From Polytrichum commune (lineage: Eukaryota > Streptophyta > Polytrichopsida > Polytrichales > Polytrichaceae): DNA of 64,000 nucleotides. Each line of letters opens with the position of its first letter. Position 1 is the stretch's first letter. A program made the position numbers and the translations under genes. The notes below the pieces were generated by a model. That model did no database searches. It was not told the DNA's origin and worked only from the letters and a program-made list of their open reading frames with translations. The DNA lies in NCBI GenBank assembly GCA_950295325.1, contig OX485803.1, positions 64,867,554 to 64,931,553 of the forward strand. Direction: 5' to 3'. Positions 45,172 to 56,515 of the stretch are shown one piece after another.

Positions 45172-48100
45172 ATGACCAACACCAAATGCCTCCTACTGCT
45201 AACGCTGCTACTACTCATCTCCTCGTCCGTCTGCCAAGCTCTCACCTCAGATCACCACAATGGCGCGGACCAGCAGGAACAAATTCAGGAACATGAAGAG
45301 CAACTCGGGGGGAAGCTCGTGGACGAAGAGCTGGACGAGGAGGATTTGAGCGATCTGGACGACCTGGCGGAGTACGACGAGGAAGGGGCAGGTGGTGGAA
45401 GCTTCGAGACGCTCTCCTCGATCCCAACCTCCGGAGGAGCGAATTTGGTGGTGAATGTGAACGAGGGGAGCACAGGGCGAGTGATCCAAGAGCACGAGCA
45501 CGTCTTGTTGCTGGGATTCGCGCCTTGGTGCGTCCAGAGCCAGGCATTGTTGCCAGAATTCGCAGCTGCGGCAAGATTGTTTGCGGACCACGGCAGCGGG
45601 GTGGTGTTTGCGAAGCTGGACGCGATCAACAATCCCAACGTGGCGTCGCAGTACAACATTCGAGGGTTTCCCACCATTTTGTTCTTCACCAATGGTTCTA
45701 GAGCGGAGTATAGCGGGGGGAATTCCAGGTGCGTTGTTGCTGAGATCTGCCCGTTTATTTATCCTTTTCTTTTCTTTTCTTTTTCTTTTTGACGTGGGGG
45801 TCGGCATTGTGTTGTCTGGAGCAATGTTGGGCGGGATTGCACTTGGGGAAATGCCCATTTACTTACTCCGGGTTTTGTAAGATTTTGACCAGAGTTAGTT
45901 AGGTAGAGTGGAAAGTTTGTCGAGCATAATATGATGTTGAGATTGATGGTTTCGTTTGCATTTCTCTTCTCATTGTAATGATAGCTCGCAAAAACCTGCT
46001 CATGACTTGAGTTTTACCTCATTCTCGCAAATCATGGGCTCGAAGCTGGTAGCTTGTCATATGTTGCAAGGCATTCTTTCAAGACTTACACTAATCATAG
46101 CCCTGAGCTCAGGGTTATGGATGGTGAGATTGATGGTTTAGTCTGAATTTCCCTCTCATTGAAAAGATGGTGACTTGAGTATCACATTATTCTCGTAAAT
46201 GATGGGCTCGAAAATGGTAGATTCGTTCCAAAGTTGTGAGAGCTTGTCATATGTTGCAAAGCATTCTTTCAAGCCTTGAGTTAACCATAACCCTGAGCTC
46301 AGGCTTATGGATGGTTAGATTGGTGGTTTGATTTGTATTCTCCTTGTTGAGAAGATAGCTCGCAGAAACTTGCTGATGGCTTGAGTTTCACCTCATTCCT
46401 GTAAATGGTGTGCTCCACGATGGTAAATTCATTTCAGCATTGAGAGCTTGTCATATGCTGCAAAGCAGACAAGCCTTAAATTTAGCATAACCCTGAGCTC
46501 AGGGTTATGGATGCTTGGATTGATGGTTTAGTTTCTTCTTCACTTCCCTAAACTTGTTGACGACAGAAGTTTCACCTGATTCTTGGAATTGATGGGCTAA
46601 AAAATGGTAGATTTATTCCAGTGTTGAGAGCTTGTTGTATGTTGCAAAGCATACTCCCAGCAGAAAAGCCTTAAATTGACCATAACCCTGAGCTCAGCGT
46701 TTATGGTGTTTAGTTTGATGGTTTATTTTGGAGTTCTCTTCTCATTGAAAAGAGAGGCTTGCAGAAACTCATTGATGACTAAATGACAATAGCCCTTAGC
46801 TCACGTTTATGATGTTCCGATTGATGGTTCATTGTATCCTTTCTCATCGAAAAGATCGCACACTGAAACTTGCTGATGACTTGAAACTGACCGTAGCCCT
46901 GACCTCAGGTTTATGGTGGTTACATTGAGGGTGTAGTTTGTACTTCCCTTTTGATTGAATAGAAAGCTCACAGAAACTCACTGATAACTTGAGTTTCACC
47001 TCTTTCTTGGAGAAGATGGGCTCAAGTGTGGGAAATTTATTCCAGTGTTGAGGGCTTTCCATGCGTTTGCAAAGCATTCTCCCAGCAGGCAAGCCTCAAC
47101 TAATATAATCAATAATATTATACTGTTAGTGATTAGACCTCCACATTTTCTACATAAGAGAGCCTATGAAGGTCATGGGCTTTAAAACAAGTGAAATTTG
47201 AGCTAGCAAACAAACCCTAACGAACAATCCTCACTGCAGGAGCCTTGCTCAGACGACCTAACTCCCCCATTGAGACACTATTCGATAGATGTGAAAAACT
47301 CTGTAAGTTGTCTACACAATGCACATGTGTGGAGTGATTGGGCTGCATTTTCTGAAATCACCTAACTCTCTTAGATGACATGAAAGCTGCTGATAATATA
47401 AACCTTCCTGTAGGTTTGTTTTACATTGCCTGCTTCTAAAGCAGCAGTAGCGTAAGATTCATCTTTTGATCAAGTAATTGCAGTGTCGGCACATGAGGCA
47501 TGAACCATACCCAGGAGTGAAGCCTTTGTACAGGCAAAGCGTATAGTTGTTTAAGACTTGGGAGGCTACACTCATCCAGTTGTGAAGGGTTTGCAGGGAG
47601 GAGATTGTGATCTGGGTGCAGAAGAGGACAGGATTTGCTGCCGCAACCGTCACAAGCAAAGATGAAGCACAGTTGTTTCTTAGCAAGGATATGACTGCAG
47701 TTATAGGTTACTTTGACAAATTTGAGGTAATGTCATTGAATGGCTTATGTGTGGTTGTTGACCACTATACATACTTTATTGATTATGAGGTCCAATGGGT
47801 ACACAATTTTTGAATGCAAGAAATTTCAGGAACAGTTATTGTGGTGTAGGGAACATGCTGAAGTCTTCTCCGGCTGCTTTTATCTCATTGGCATGCTCGC
47901 TTTGCTTTGACATTATGGCTCCTTTGTAATATTGATTCAGAATCAGGTGAGATCATATGGAACATAAGGTGAGTTTAAATGAACCCTTAGGTTCAGTCTC
48001 CCAGTTTTCGAAGATCTAAGGGGCCTCTCACCAAGACTATGATTGACTGTGGTGGCAGGGGCCAGAGTATGACGCTTTCATAGCTGTTGCCAAATCAGAA

Positions 48101-51100
48101 GATGGAACTCAGTTTGTACAAACGACAAGTGCAGAAGTTCTGCAGTTGTTTATGAGCCCACCATTTGTTGGAGTGTACAAGCCCAAGCCTGACAGCTTCT
48201 CTGCATTTGGTATGTGCTGAACCCTTGTTGAGTTCACTCCAATTTCTTTCTAACAATAGGCTTATCCTCTAACTCAACATGACTTTATATGGTGGGGAGT
48301 TGATTGATTTGCATACAACACCTTCCATGTTCATTAAATTTTCGGAGTATGCTTGGGGTGTGGAGGTTTGAACGAATAACATGTTATATTCGTTCATAGA
48401 GGGTCAAACTCGTTGTATCATGCAAAGAGGTGCTAAATGATTTGGCCTCAATGAATCAAAAATAGGTTGCTCTTTGTTCAAATTTTGACCACACCTCAGA
48501 GCATGCACCGCATTGGAAAGAAATATTGTTTTTGTATGCAAAACAACCAACGAAAAATTGCAGGGGCCACCTCCTGACAAAAAGTCTTGTTGAACTAAGC
48601 GTTAACTTTAGTGTCACTATGAAACCAATAGTGAAAGCATTGATTCTATTGCATTTTGCCAAGAGCATACATTGGCCTTTCAGATCAAATGACAACCATT
48701 CTATTCACATGAGCATGTTCATTATGTGCTTAGGAATACCTCTTCCTGAATCCAGGTCTATGGGTCCGGTGCAGCCATTTTCCCACATATTCACCTCTCT
48801 TGTAGGCTAAAATTGCTTGACTGGTCTCAGATGATATGTGGTGTGGTCGCTCTGCCAATGATAGCATTTGCTAGCAATATATTGGGGTGAAAGTGAAAAA
48901 CATTCAGGTACAAGGTTAACTGGTCGCCTTATCTCTGACTGAAGCTCATATATATCTCTCCTTGCAGGGGGCAGCTTCAACAAGGCAGAATTATCTACAT
49001 TTGTGGAGTTGAATAAACACCCGCTTGTCACTCTTTTGAACTCAAAGAATGCAGCCAAAGTTTATGCAAGCCCTTTGAACTTTCATGTAATTCTCATCCT
49101 CTCGTGTGTTTTTACAGTTCCCAATTGTCCAAGATCTTATATTTCGTTGTTCTGTTGACAGCTAACTATTGATATCCTGCCAGATTAAATAGGTCATGCT
49201 ATGCAAGAGAGATTAGAGCTACATTGATGGGATATGCAACCGAGGATTGAGATTATGTGAAACTTGTTTATGTTGTCCTGGGTTGACAGGATTGTCCAAT
49301 CTAGAGCAAGATGAAGGTTACTATGTGTTTCACATCTAGTTCATATGTACTGGGGTAAAGTTCTAGAGGCAGAAATAGTGACAGAACCGGCTTCTGTGTA
49401 GATTTTGTTATTTGCAGATGATGAAGATTACGAAAACGTTGAAAACCTATTTGTGGATGCAGCGAAGGAGTTCAAAAACAAGGTTAGTCGGCGGTATTAA
49501 GAATATATATATATTTTTTAAATTTATTTTTATGCAAAGTACTCAAAAGTTCTTGCATTCCACTGGCGACAAAACTATAACCTGCATTTTGGTTTGGGAT
49601 GGCCTAATTGCTCATCCTAGCTGGAAGAACCTCCCACTAGTAGTGACTTACCTCTCCTAATTGCAAAATGGTTCAATACTGTATCAGTATTTTCTTCAGA
49701 GATATTAAAGGAGTGACCATAATATCGTTTTATCAATGTGTAGAAACTGTCTTACATCCAAGTTTGCATGTCGCAACAGCCTCCTTCACAAATCACTTGT
49801 CATGGTTGTGCAGGCCATATTCCTTGTGGTTGATTTGCAGGATGAAGACTTTGCACAACCTATGCTTGGTGTCTATGGATTAGATACAAAGAGGCCATCT
49901 GTAAGTGACAGCTTTTCTGATTTGAGCAACATTTGGAATGATTCACTTGACCTAGTATTTGTCAGGCTTGGCAGGATGACTGTACCAAGCAGGGAAATAT
50001 GTGGACTTACAGACCTGGTGGCCAAAAGCGTCTAGCAGTACAATGGCACATTCCAGAAAGTTATCCTTAGCTTGTCTATGTGAGCCTTTTCTGACTTGGC
50101 TGTGTTGGCTATATAGGTAGCTGGCTTCAAGAATGATGATGGCTCAAGGTATCTCATGGAAGGAGACGTGACTGCTGAGAATATTAAGGTAAATTACCAA
50201 GGAGTGTAATACCTTCACAATGTAGATGTTCAAGCCTTGCATAGTGCAAAATGCATAGTGCTCTTTAGGACTGAGACTACTCCCAGAAGGCCTTTTTGCA
50301 TAGGTAGACCTGTCTTAAATGACTATTTTTTTTATTGTCTGTCATGATTCTCAACTTGGAGATCAGAGTCAGGATTTTTCTTGGGTCCGTGAATGTGATA
50401 TGAGATTTTAGCAACAACCTATGGGTTTTTTTGAGATTCTATCCGATGTTGCTGCTATGATATTTCAAGGTCAAAAGTGTTGGAGCCAAAAATTGACCAA
50501 GTAGGCCCCTGATCATGTTGACTATTGAGCCTAGAATGATTAACAAGAGTTAGGCACTTAGTCCAATCTCTTTTAAGCACATGTCTTGTCGGTGTCCGTT
50601 CTCAGATGCACACCTAACCACACGGCACTCTAATATAGGTGTCTATTTAATATAAGCAACCGAATTAGGCCTGTTTAACTTAGATACTTGCATCCATATA
50701 ATCCTGATCGCACTTAGGAGTTCTTGTCTGCACTGTAGATAGCTCTTAGTATGTGCTATACTATGGAATAGCAACAGTCAACATTTGTTGAAGAGATTTG
50801 TTCTGGCACCTCCTTGTGATAGTGCAAATTATGCTTACCTTATGTGCACTCAAAACCCTCTGCAGGCTTTTGCAGCTGATTTTGTGGCTGGAAATCAACC
50901 AAAGCACTTCAAGTCGGAACCAATTCCTGTTGAGGTATGCCTCCTTTTCACTTCTCCTGTGATGTCACCAGTCATTGAAGCTTGAACATGCATTGGGTGT
51001 AGTGAATCTTGTACAATCGGGACAACTAATGGCATACGAATATTCCAAATCTCCAGATATTACCTTGCTTCAGCATCGGCTTCTGTGTTGTGTGTGCCTT

Positions 51101-53310
51101 CTGACCTGTTGTCTTCTTAAACTGGAAATCTGCAGAATGAAGAGTTGGTGAAAATTGTTGTGGGGAAGACATTCGATTCAATAGTACTGGATGGGGCAAA
51201 GGATGTATTTCTGCAAGTAATGTCTCCCATAAAAGACTCATCACACCTATTATCATGCTATTTGCTCTTATATTGTCATGGTTTGTCTACAGACTTGCTA
51301 CTATAATTAGACTTCCTGTGTCCAAGAGAGCTATTATCCTTAAAAGGTCGGGATAAAAGGTAAAACCCAGAAAACATTCACAGTTTCAATGTATTTCAAT
51401 TCTTGTTTAGCTAGGCTCTCCCGCATCAGGGCCTATAAACAAACATCGGGTTAAAGAGTTTTCCTCCTAATCTTGGCCTCACTGGAGTTCAGTCCCGAGT
51501 TTGATTGTTTTCATTTGGGAACTTGTAAATTGAGCTTGGAAGCTTCTTGGGAGCTGTGAGGGTGGTGGGCCTAGCATATTTGTATCCAGAGTATCTGTTG
51601 GAATCAGAGAGTTTCCGGTGACAAATCAAAGACAATATGCACCTCCAAACATCAGACAGTTGCTCCCGACCTTTTTAACGATAATATTAACGTGGCTGCT
51701 GTAAGCTTGGTAATAAGTATGAGTATTTTGCTATATAACTGTGGACTTCGGTTGCCTTGGAGTAGGTGCATGCACCTTGGTGTGCAACTTGTGAGAAGGT
51801 GGATCAAATTTTTGGGAAACTAGCCCATCGACTTCAAGCAGCGCCCTCTTTAGTTTTTGCAAAATATGATGGATCTAAAAATGAGCACCCTTTACTAGAG
51901 GTGCTTACTCAATAACTCCTCTCAGATTTTTTTAAACTGTTTTGCTGAGATTACCTACTTCAATTGGATATGAGAAATATGTTCTAGTTGGTGTCCAATA
52001 CAGTAGCAGTTACTATTGAGTTCTTCAATATTCTTAATGCTTTCATTTGTATTTTGAGATTTATCACACTGGTTCTGGTTGTTGTTCCAGGAGGTGTTCA
52101 ATTATCCATCTCTGTTGCTGTTTCCAGCAGGCAGTAGTACAAGTATTCCGGTTAGTCTATTCTCCTTATATATGGTATATACTTTATCAGCACCACAGAT
52201 AGATACTTGCAGACACTTATAAACCTGATCTACAAAGGTTGACATCCCTCCTTGTGAATATGAAAGGTTTGGAAGAAATACAATGACAGGAAGGGGTCCA
52301 CTTTAACATTATGAAGTTACATTTAACCTGGAAAGAGATCTAGAACGTTTTGTATCCAATTTGGGGTGGGTCTAAATTGCTTGAGAAATAATGCTCTGGC
52401 GAAGCCATTTTCCATGAGGTATCAGTACTGTTTCTCAAGAAATCTAAGCGGATGATTAGGGAACATTTTCTTATCAAGTACTTATCAAGTACACTAAATA
52501 GTCCTATTAGTGCAGGCCACAGGAATTCTCCAGACCCTATGCTAATTTCTAATAATGAGAATTAGCGTGGGCCACAATAATTTCGAACCCATGCTAAACT
52601 TTTAGTAGAAAATTAGCGTGGGCTACAGTAACTACTTTCCTAGAAAATTAATGTGGGTGATTATTTTATTTTGTGCTACTTTTGTCCTACAATTAATATT
52701 CCATTTGTTGGTCGGAAGTCTTCATGAAGACTTAGGAGAAGACCTGGGGATCTTAGACCCATGTTAATTCCACCTTGACTAGAAAATTAGTGTGGCCCAC
52801 GCTCATTATTTCCATGCTAATTTCCCACCCACACTAATAGGAATATTTAGTGTAGTTTCCGCAACATACTAAGGACTTCAGTAATATTGAAACCATGGAT
52901 CTATTCTATGTGTATATTGATATTTCAGGCATCCACTGTCGCTAATGCATGGTTGGATGATACAGGCACCAGATTCCTCACATAAAAGCTTGAAAAAACT
53001 GTCACAATTTCTTAAGGAGAATGTGGCTATTCCATTCACTCTCACAAAGGGTGGCAAAGTAGTGTCAGAAGCGACGCACAAAATGGAGGTTAAACATGTA
53101 GAAGATTTCTCATCTGAGAATTCCGTGATGAAAGCAAAGGGCACTGAATCTTTGTCAGTAGAACCATCAATCCCTCTGGACGCAGATGTGGCAGATGAGG
53201 TTCTGAAGAATTATAATGCTGCTCAAGAGATGGACTCGGCCGTTCCTCAATTTGATGGAAATATGGAGTCGTTGTACGCAGGTGACTTTGAGCGGAAGGA
53301 TGAACTTTGA
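45172..53310 (+). CDS. PDI-like ER oxidoreductase, PDIL1-5/1-6 type, KDEL-ending
   Basis: Protein disulfide isomerase family member in the ER lumen. Twelve exons, all GT-AG and in phase: 45172-45728, 47597-47726, 48059-48209, 48968-49086, 49402-49482, 49814-49900, 50117-50188, 50866-50934, 51136-51216, 51766-51900, 52091-52150, 52966-53310; 628 aa. The start is the ATG opening a signal peptide (KCLLLLTLLLLISSSVCQA); an in-frame ATG at 44977 would bury it. An acidic stretch precedes domain a, whose active site is APWCVQS (Cys120, Ser123), so only one Cys. Domains b and b' follow (EEIVIWVQKRTG is family-typical). Domain a' has HAPWCATCEK (Cys455, Cys458). A polar tail of about 80 residues leads to the KDEL retention signal. 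The CxxS/CxxC combination marks the PDIL1-5/1-6 class. Intron 1 carries tandem repeats and intron 11 a TIR element. Confidence 0.93.
45941..47100 (+). repeat. About 190-bp tandem repeat array in PDI intron 1
   Basis: Units begin with a GATTGATGGTT-like phrase at 45941, 46128, 46318, 46518, 46713, 46819 and 46922. The first spacings are 187-200 bp; the last units are shortened to about 105 bp. Each full unit contains CATAACCCTGAGCTCAGGGT, GATGGGCTC, GAGCTTGTCATATGTTGCAA and TTGAGTTTCACCTCATTC. It fills most of the 1.87-kb intron and leaves both splice sites intact. Confidence 0.88.
50505..50650 (-). repeat. Dispersed repeat family R1, fragment in PDI intron 7
   Basis: Reading the minus strand gives GACATGTGCTTAAAAGAGAT, TGGACTAAGTGCC and AATCATTCTAGGCTCAATAG, matching one end of the family copies at 24.6 and 29.9 kb. 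It is a fragment only and lies between PDI exons 7 and 8. Confidence 0.6.
52491..52853. mobile_element. TIR element in PDI intron 11
   Basis: The left end ACACTAAATAGTCCTATTAG is matched by the inverted right end ACACTAAATATTCCTATTAG, extending about 30 nt. The trinucleotide AGT flanks both sides, a possible 3-bp target duplication. The interior has several copies of an AATTAGYGTGGSYCAC motif. It is non-coding. The CACTA ends and 3-bp duplication recall the CACTA superfamily, but this is tentative. Confidence 0.65.
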
Positions 53311-55780
53311 TTTATCCCCGCTCTCGTCAGGTTTAACCAAAGCACAAAAAACCTGTGGTTTTGTATCAGGTTGGAGCACAGAGGCAGTGAGGTTAAATTT
53401 GAACTCCTAGTTGTTTTTTTAGAAAAGTCATTTGTGTGCACTCAAGGTCAATTGAGCTGATGTGTAGAGGTGTTGCTAATGACACCCTCCTTTGGAAATT
53501 CTCAGGGTTGTTTCTCCAACTGGAACTCCCCAAAAGTACAGAAACCATTTGATGTTGTATGAGGATTGTTGAATTGGTATATCAAGAGGAATACTTTATT
53601 GTCACCAAGTATCTATCTGGACCCTTGCATTCAGTATTCAATGTGATGGATGGTCAATTTGGTTCGAGCGGACTCTGAGTTGAGTGAAGTTTTTTGGCAC
53701 AATGGCATCAACCTGAAGTTTTCAGAGGATGATTTCCATGTTTTCTTTTTTCATTTCTGCAGCCATTTTTAATCGTCCTAGTAGGTTGGTTCACCTGGGT
53801 TTGCATCTTGGCTTAAGGTTAGAAGGCCATGAAATGCAATTTATTTGACCAAATAATTATGAACCTTTCTCAGATGTGTTTGGGTCTCTTATATATGCAT
53901 GTCTCCTTCCAGTTGGTGGTTATTTCCATATATATATTTAAGTCAAAAATAGACTGCTTGAAGGAAGATTGAAGGATCTTTTTACAATTAGCTTGTTGTG
54001 TGGGAGGACGTTACACCATGTTTCACAATTATCATCCAACAGCTTCGACTCTCAAACAACCCTAGTTTTACTGGAACAAGATAGGGAAAATATATCCAAG
54101 ATTTTTCTGATGTTTCCTTCATTTTCACCTTTTGGAAGCTTTGGAAACTGTTAAACACAGGATCACATTGAACTTAACCAGCAGATTAGTTTAAACTAGT
54201 TTGTTTGCTTCAAGGTGAGAAAGCCATAGATTGCTCCACTTCATGTGGGATTTAAAACCATTTGAAACGGAAAATATATCCAAGATACGTGATGTTTTGA
54301 TGGACAATCATTTGGAAATTTATGCTACCCAAAATAAGATTTGTGAGTCCTTGCTGAGGTGTGAAGTTCAACTTGGGTCAGATGAGTCAGAAGTTGTTCA
54401 TTCTTTATCTTACAGTCTAGATGTAAAATGTAAAACAAATAATTTATCTGTTCTCAGACAAATTTTTTGGGCCTCAATCCCATCATGCACTGAAATTGCA
54501 GTGCCAGACACATAGTGACTAAGTTATGGGCACTGATTGGACCTGCCTACACTCATGAAGGAGATGAATTCTAGTCAGCAGTGTCTGGTAAAGATTGACA
54601 ATTTAGAGCAGCTTTGGACATTTGGTTTTGCTCTTGGACTCATTTGTGAAACAGTTTTTTCTTTCTGAAAGACTAAGTTTACTACTCAAAGGAGAACCGT
54701 GTTATGAATTCTAGCTTTCTAGCTTTAAAAAATAAATTGGATTAAATTTACCACATGTCATATTCAGATTGGTTGAGACCATGTTGAGTGGTCCTGAGGT
54801 AAAATGTGGAGAGTCTTGTGCAGGGAAGGTTGGTATACCTTGAGCAGTTTGAAGTACAACCCATGTGGTTTGTTGGTGACTTTTGCTTATTTACATGACA
54901 ACCCCTTTAACCCACTATTATCTAGAATCTAGTGTACGAGCGGCCAACACATAAATTCACCCTTAGTACCATACTGTATATCTAAAGCCAATTGCAATAG
55001 AATAATCTAAAAATAAGGTTGACTTGACAAATTTCCCTATACAAGGTGGTTTCTTGAAGGTTAAGCTATCCCCTACCTTTCCTAAAATACTACGTACACA
55101 TCTATTATAGTGCCAAGGATAACCTGGATTCCTTGGAGAATGATGCTCTTGCTTTTGTATTGTCAACTCTAGTGCTCATTCAACCTCCAAGTGCACTAAA
55201 GCTGATGTGCGTGTGCTCAACTGGAAATGAAGATTTCGAAGGTATGGTTGATAGTACTGTGGTGAATGCATTTCCATTGTGAAGTGAACATTGGATGTTG
55301 ATGTCACCAAGAATCTATGCCACATCTTTTTTCTCCATGAATAGTACTTTTGGATAGACTTTCCACCTCATTCATCTTACAACACGGGTTCTACAAAGCA
55401 AAAAGTTGACGATTTGGCTATGAATCCCCTAAAATTACATTACCTACTTGAAGAAGGTGGTACCAAGGTGACATCAATGTTTTGTTTCTGCTTGTCAATG
55501 GAAATGCTCCCTTCCTTTCATTGACCATTGTCCCGAGTTCATAAAAAAGGCTTGCAGAAATCCCATAGAGACTGTACGTTTCACAATAGTACTTAGTAGC
55601 AAGTCGTTGCACCCTAGGGTTGCCAATTTTGCGAGCACAATGCCCCATTCATGTTGGGCCACCCTTAGAAAACGAACAATACAACAATGTACTGATAGCT
55701 TGCCAACCCTTGGGCTTTGCTAGCCGGTCATTAAATCATGTCTGATATTAAAAAAAATTCTTCAATGGGATGGACGTTCA
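53311..55780 (+). other. PDI 3' UTR and intergenic DNA
   Basis: The sequence after the KDEL stop is likely 3' UTR for a few hundred bases. The phrase GGAAAATATATCCAAGAT occurs at about 54090 and again at 54269, hinting at a small old duplication. No gene is supported on either strand. Confidence 0.5.
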
Positions 55781-55816
55781 CTTGCCTGTTGGGGCCCCAC
55801 ATGGAGCTCGGCATTT

Positions 55817-55935
55817 GCTGGCCAAGTCAACACTGGCACCTATCTCACTTGGACCTTAACATTGGCTGGCCAAGTCAACACCTGCACCTACCCCACTTGG
55901 AGGTCGACATCGGCTGGCCAAGTCAACACTAGCTC
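55817..55935 (+). repeat. 48-bp minisatellite, about 2.5 units
   Basis: GCTGGCCAAGTCAACAC begins at 55817, 55865 and 55913, an exact 48-bp period, with CACTTGGA between. Because 48 is a multiple of three, one frame reads as a 16-residue repeat containing GWPSQH. The frame is short and has no domain, so I do not call it a gene. Confidence 0.8.
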
Positions 55936-56130
55936 CTACCTAACAAGGCCATGAATCCTATCCCAACTTTCTTTGTGTAGGGGCCTACCCCTCCCCCTTT
56001 AATAAGGGTGCAAAGAGGGGAGGAGGTTAAACAGGTGGGCCCACATATGAGAAGATGAGAGTAGCTAGTTGGCACATACGAGCCCTACCCCACCAGATGC
56101 CTTCTACATTTGGCGACTTTGTCCTTATTC

Positions 56131-56180
56131 CCCACTAGATCTGGGTAGCGAGTGGCCTACATGGAAACTAACCCTAAGCA
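56131..56180 (+). repeat. Half-copy of the ARG1-intron hairpin element
   Basis: This matches 18252-18301 (CACTAGA, GTGGCCTACATGGAAACTAA then CCCTAAGCA). It lacks the opposite arm, so it is a fragment or solo end of the same dispersed family. Confidence 0.6.
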
Positions 56181-56195
56181 AGCTTAATTCAGTCA

Positions 56196-56515
56196 CTTTT
56201 CTTAATCCAACACCTACACTTGAGTGGTGTGCAATCCGTGTAGGTCTAAGAACAAATACCAAAAAGACATGTGTTCAAAGGAGATTGATAATAACACTAT
56301 TTCAACTATTCGAACTTGAAAGTCAACAAATTTGGGAGACATACATGATCATCTCAAAAGCAACAGAATCTTCCCTTTGATATAATAAGATATTCATGTG
56401 AGCTCCATTATATATTATGAATTTTTTTTCTCTATGACCTCAATTTGGACGTGTCCCTAATCACCTCGTACTAATCGCACGTTTAATATTCTAGGAGAAG
56501 TGGGCTAATTGGAAG
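56196..56515 (+). repeat. Dispersed repeat family R1, copy near 56.3 kb
   Basis: In order it has ACACTTGAGTGGTGTGCAAT, AAAAAGACATGTGTTCAAAG, GAGATTGATAAT, ACATACATGATCATCT, TAAGATATTCATGTGAGCTC and ATTCTAGGAGAAGTGGGCTA. This is the same order as the 24624-24965 copy, with more divergence. It is non-coding. Confidence 0.7.

Noticed and set aside
45247..45858. 203-residue open frame antisense to PDI exon 1
   Set aside because: GC-rich exon sequence lacks stops on the opposite strand. No domain, and the sense strand is clearly coding.
52929..52965. Alternative acceptor for the last PDI exon after TATTTCAG (exon from 52929)
   Set aside because: From there the frame carried over from exon 11 meets a TAA at about 52983. 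The acceptor at 52964-52965 keeps the frame open to KDEL and fits family sequence.
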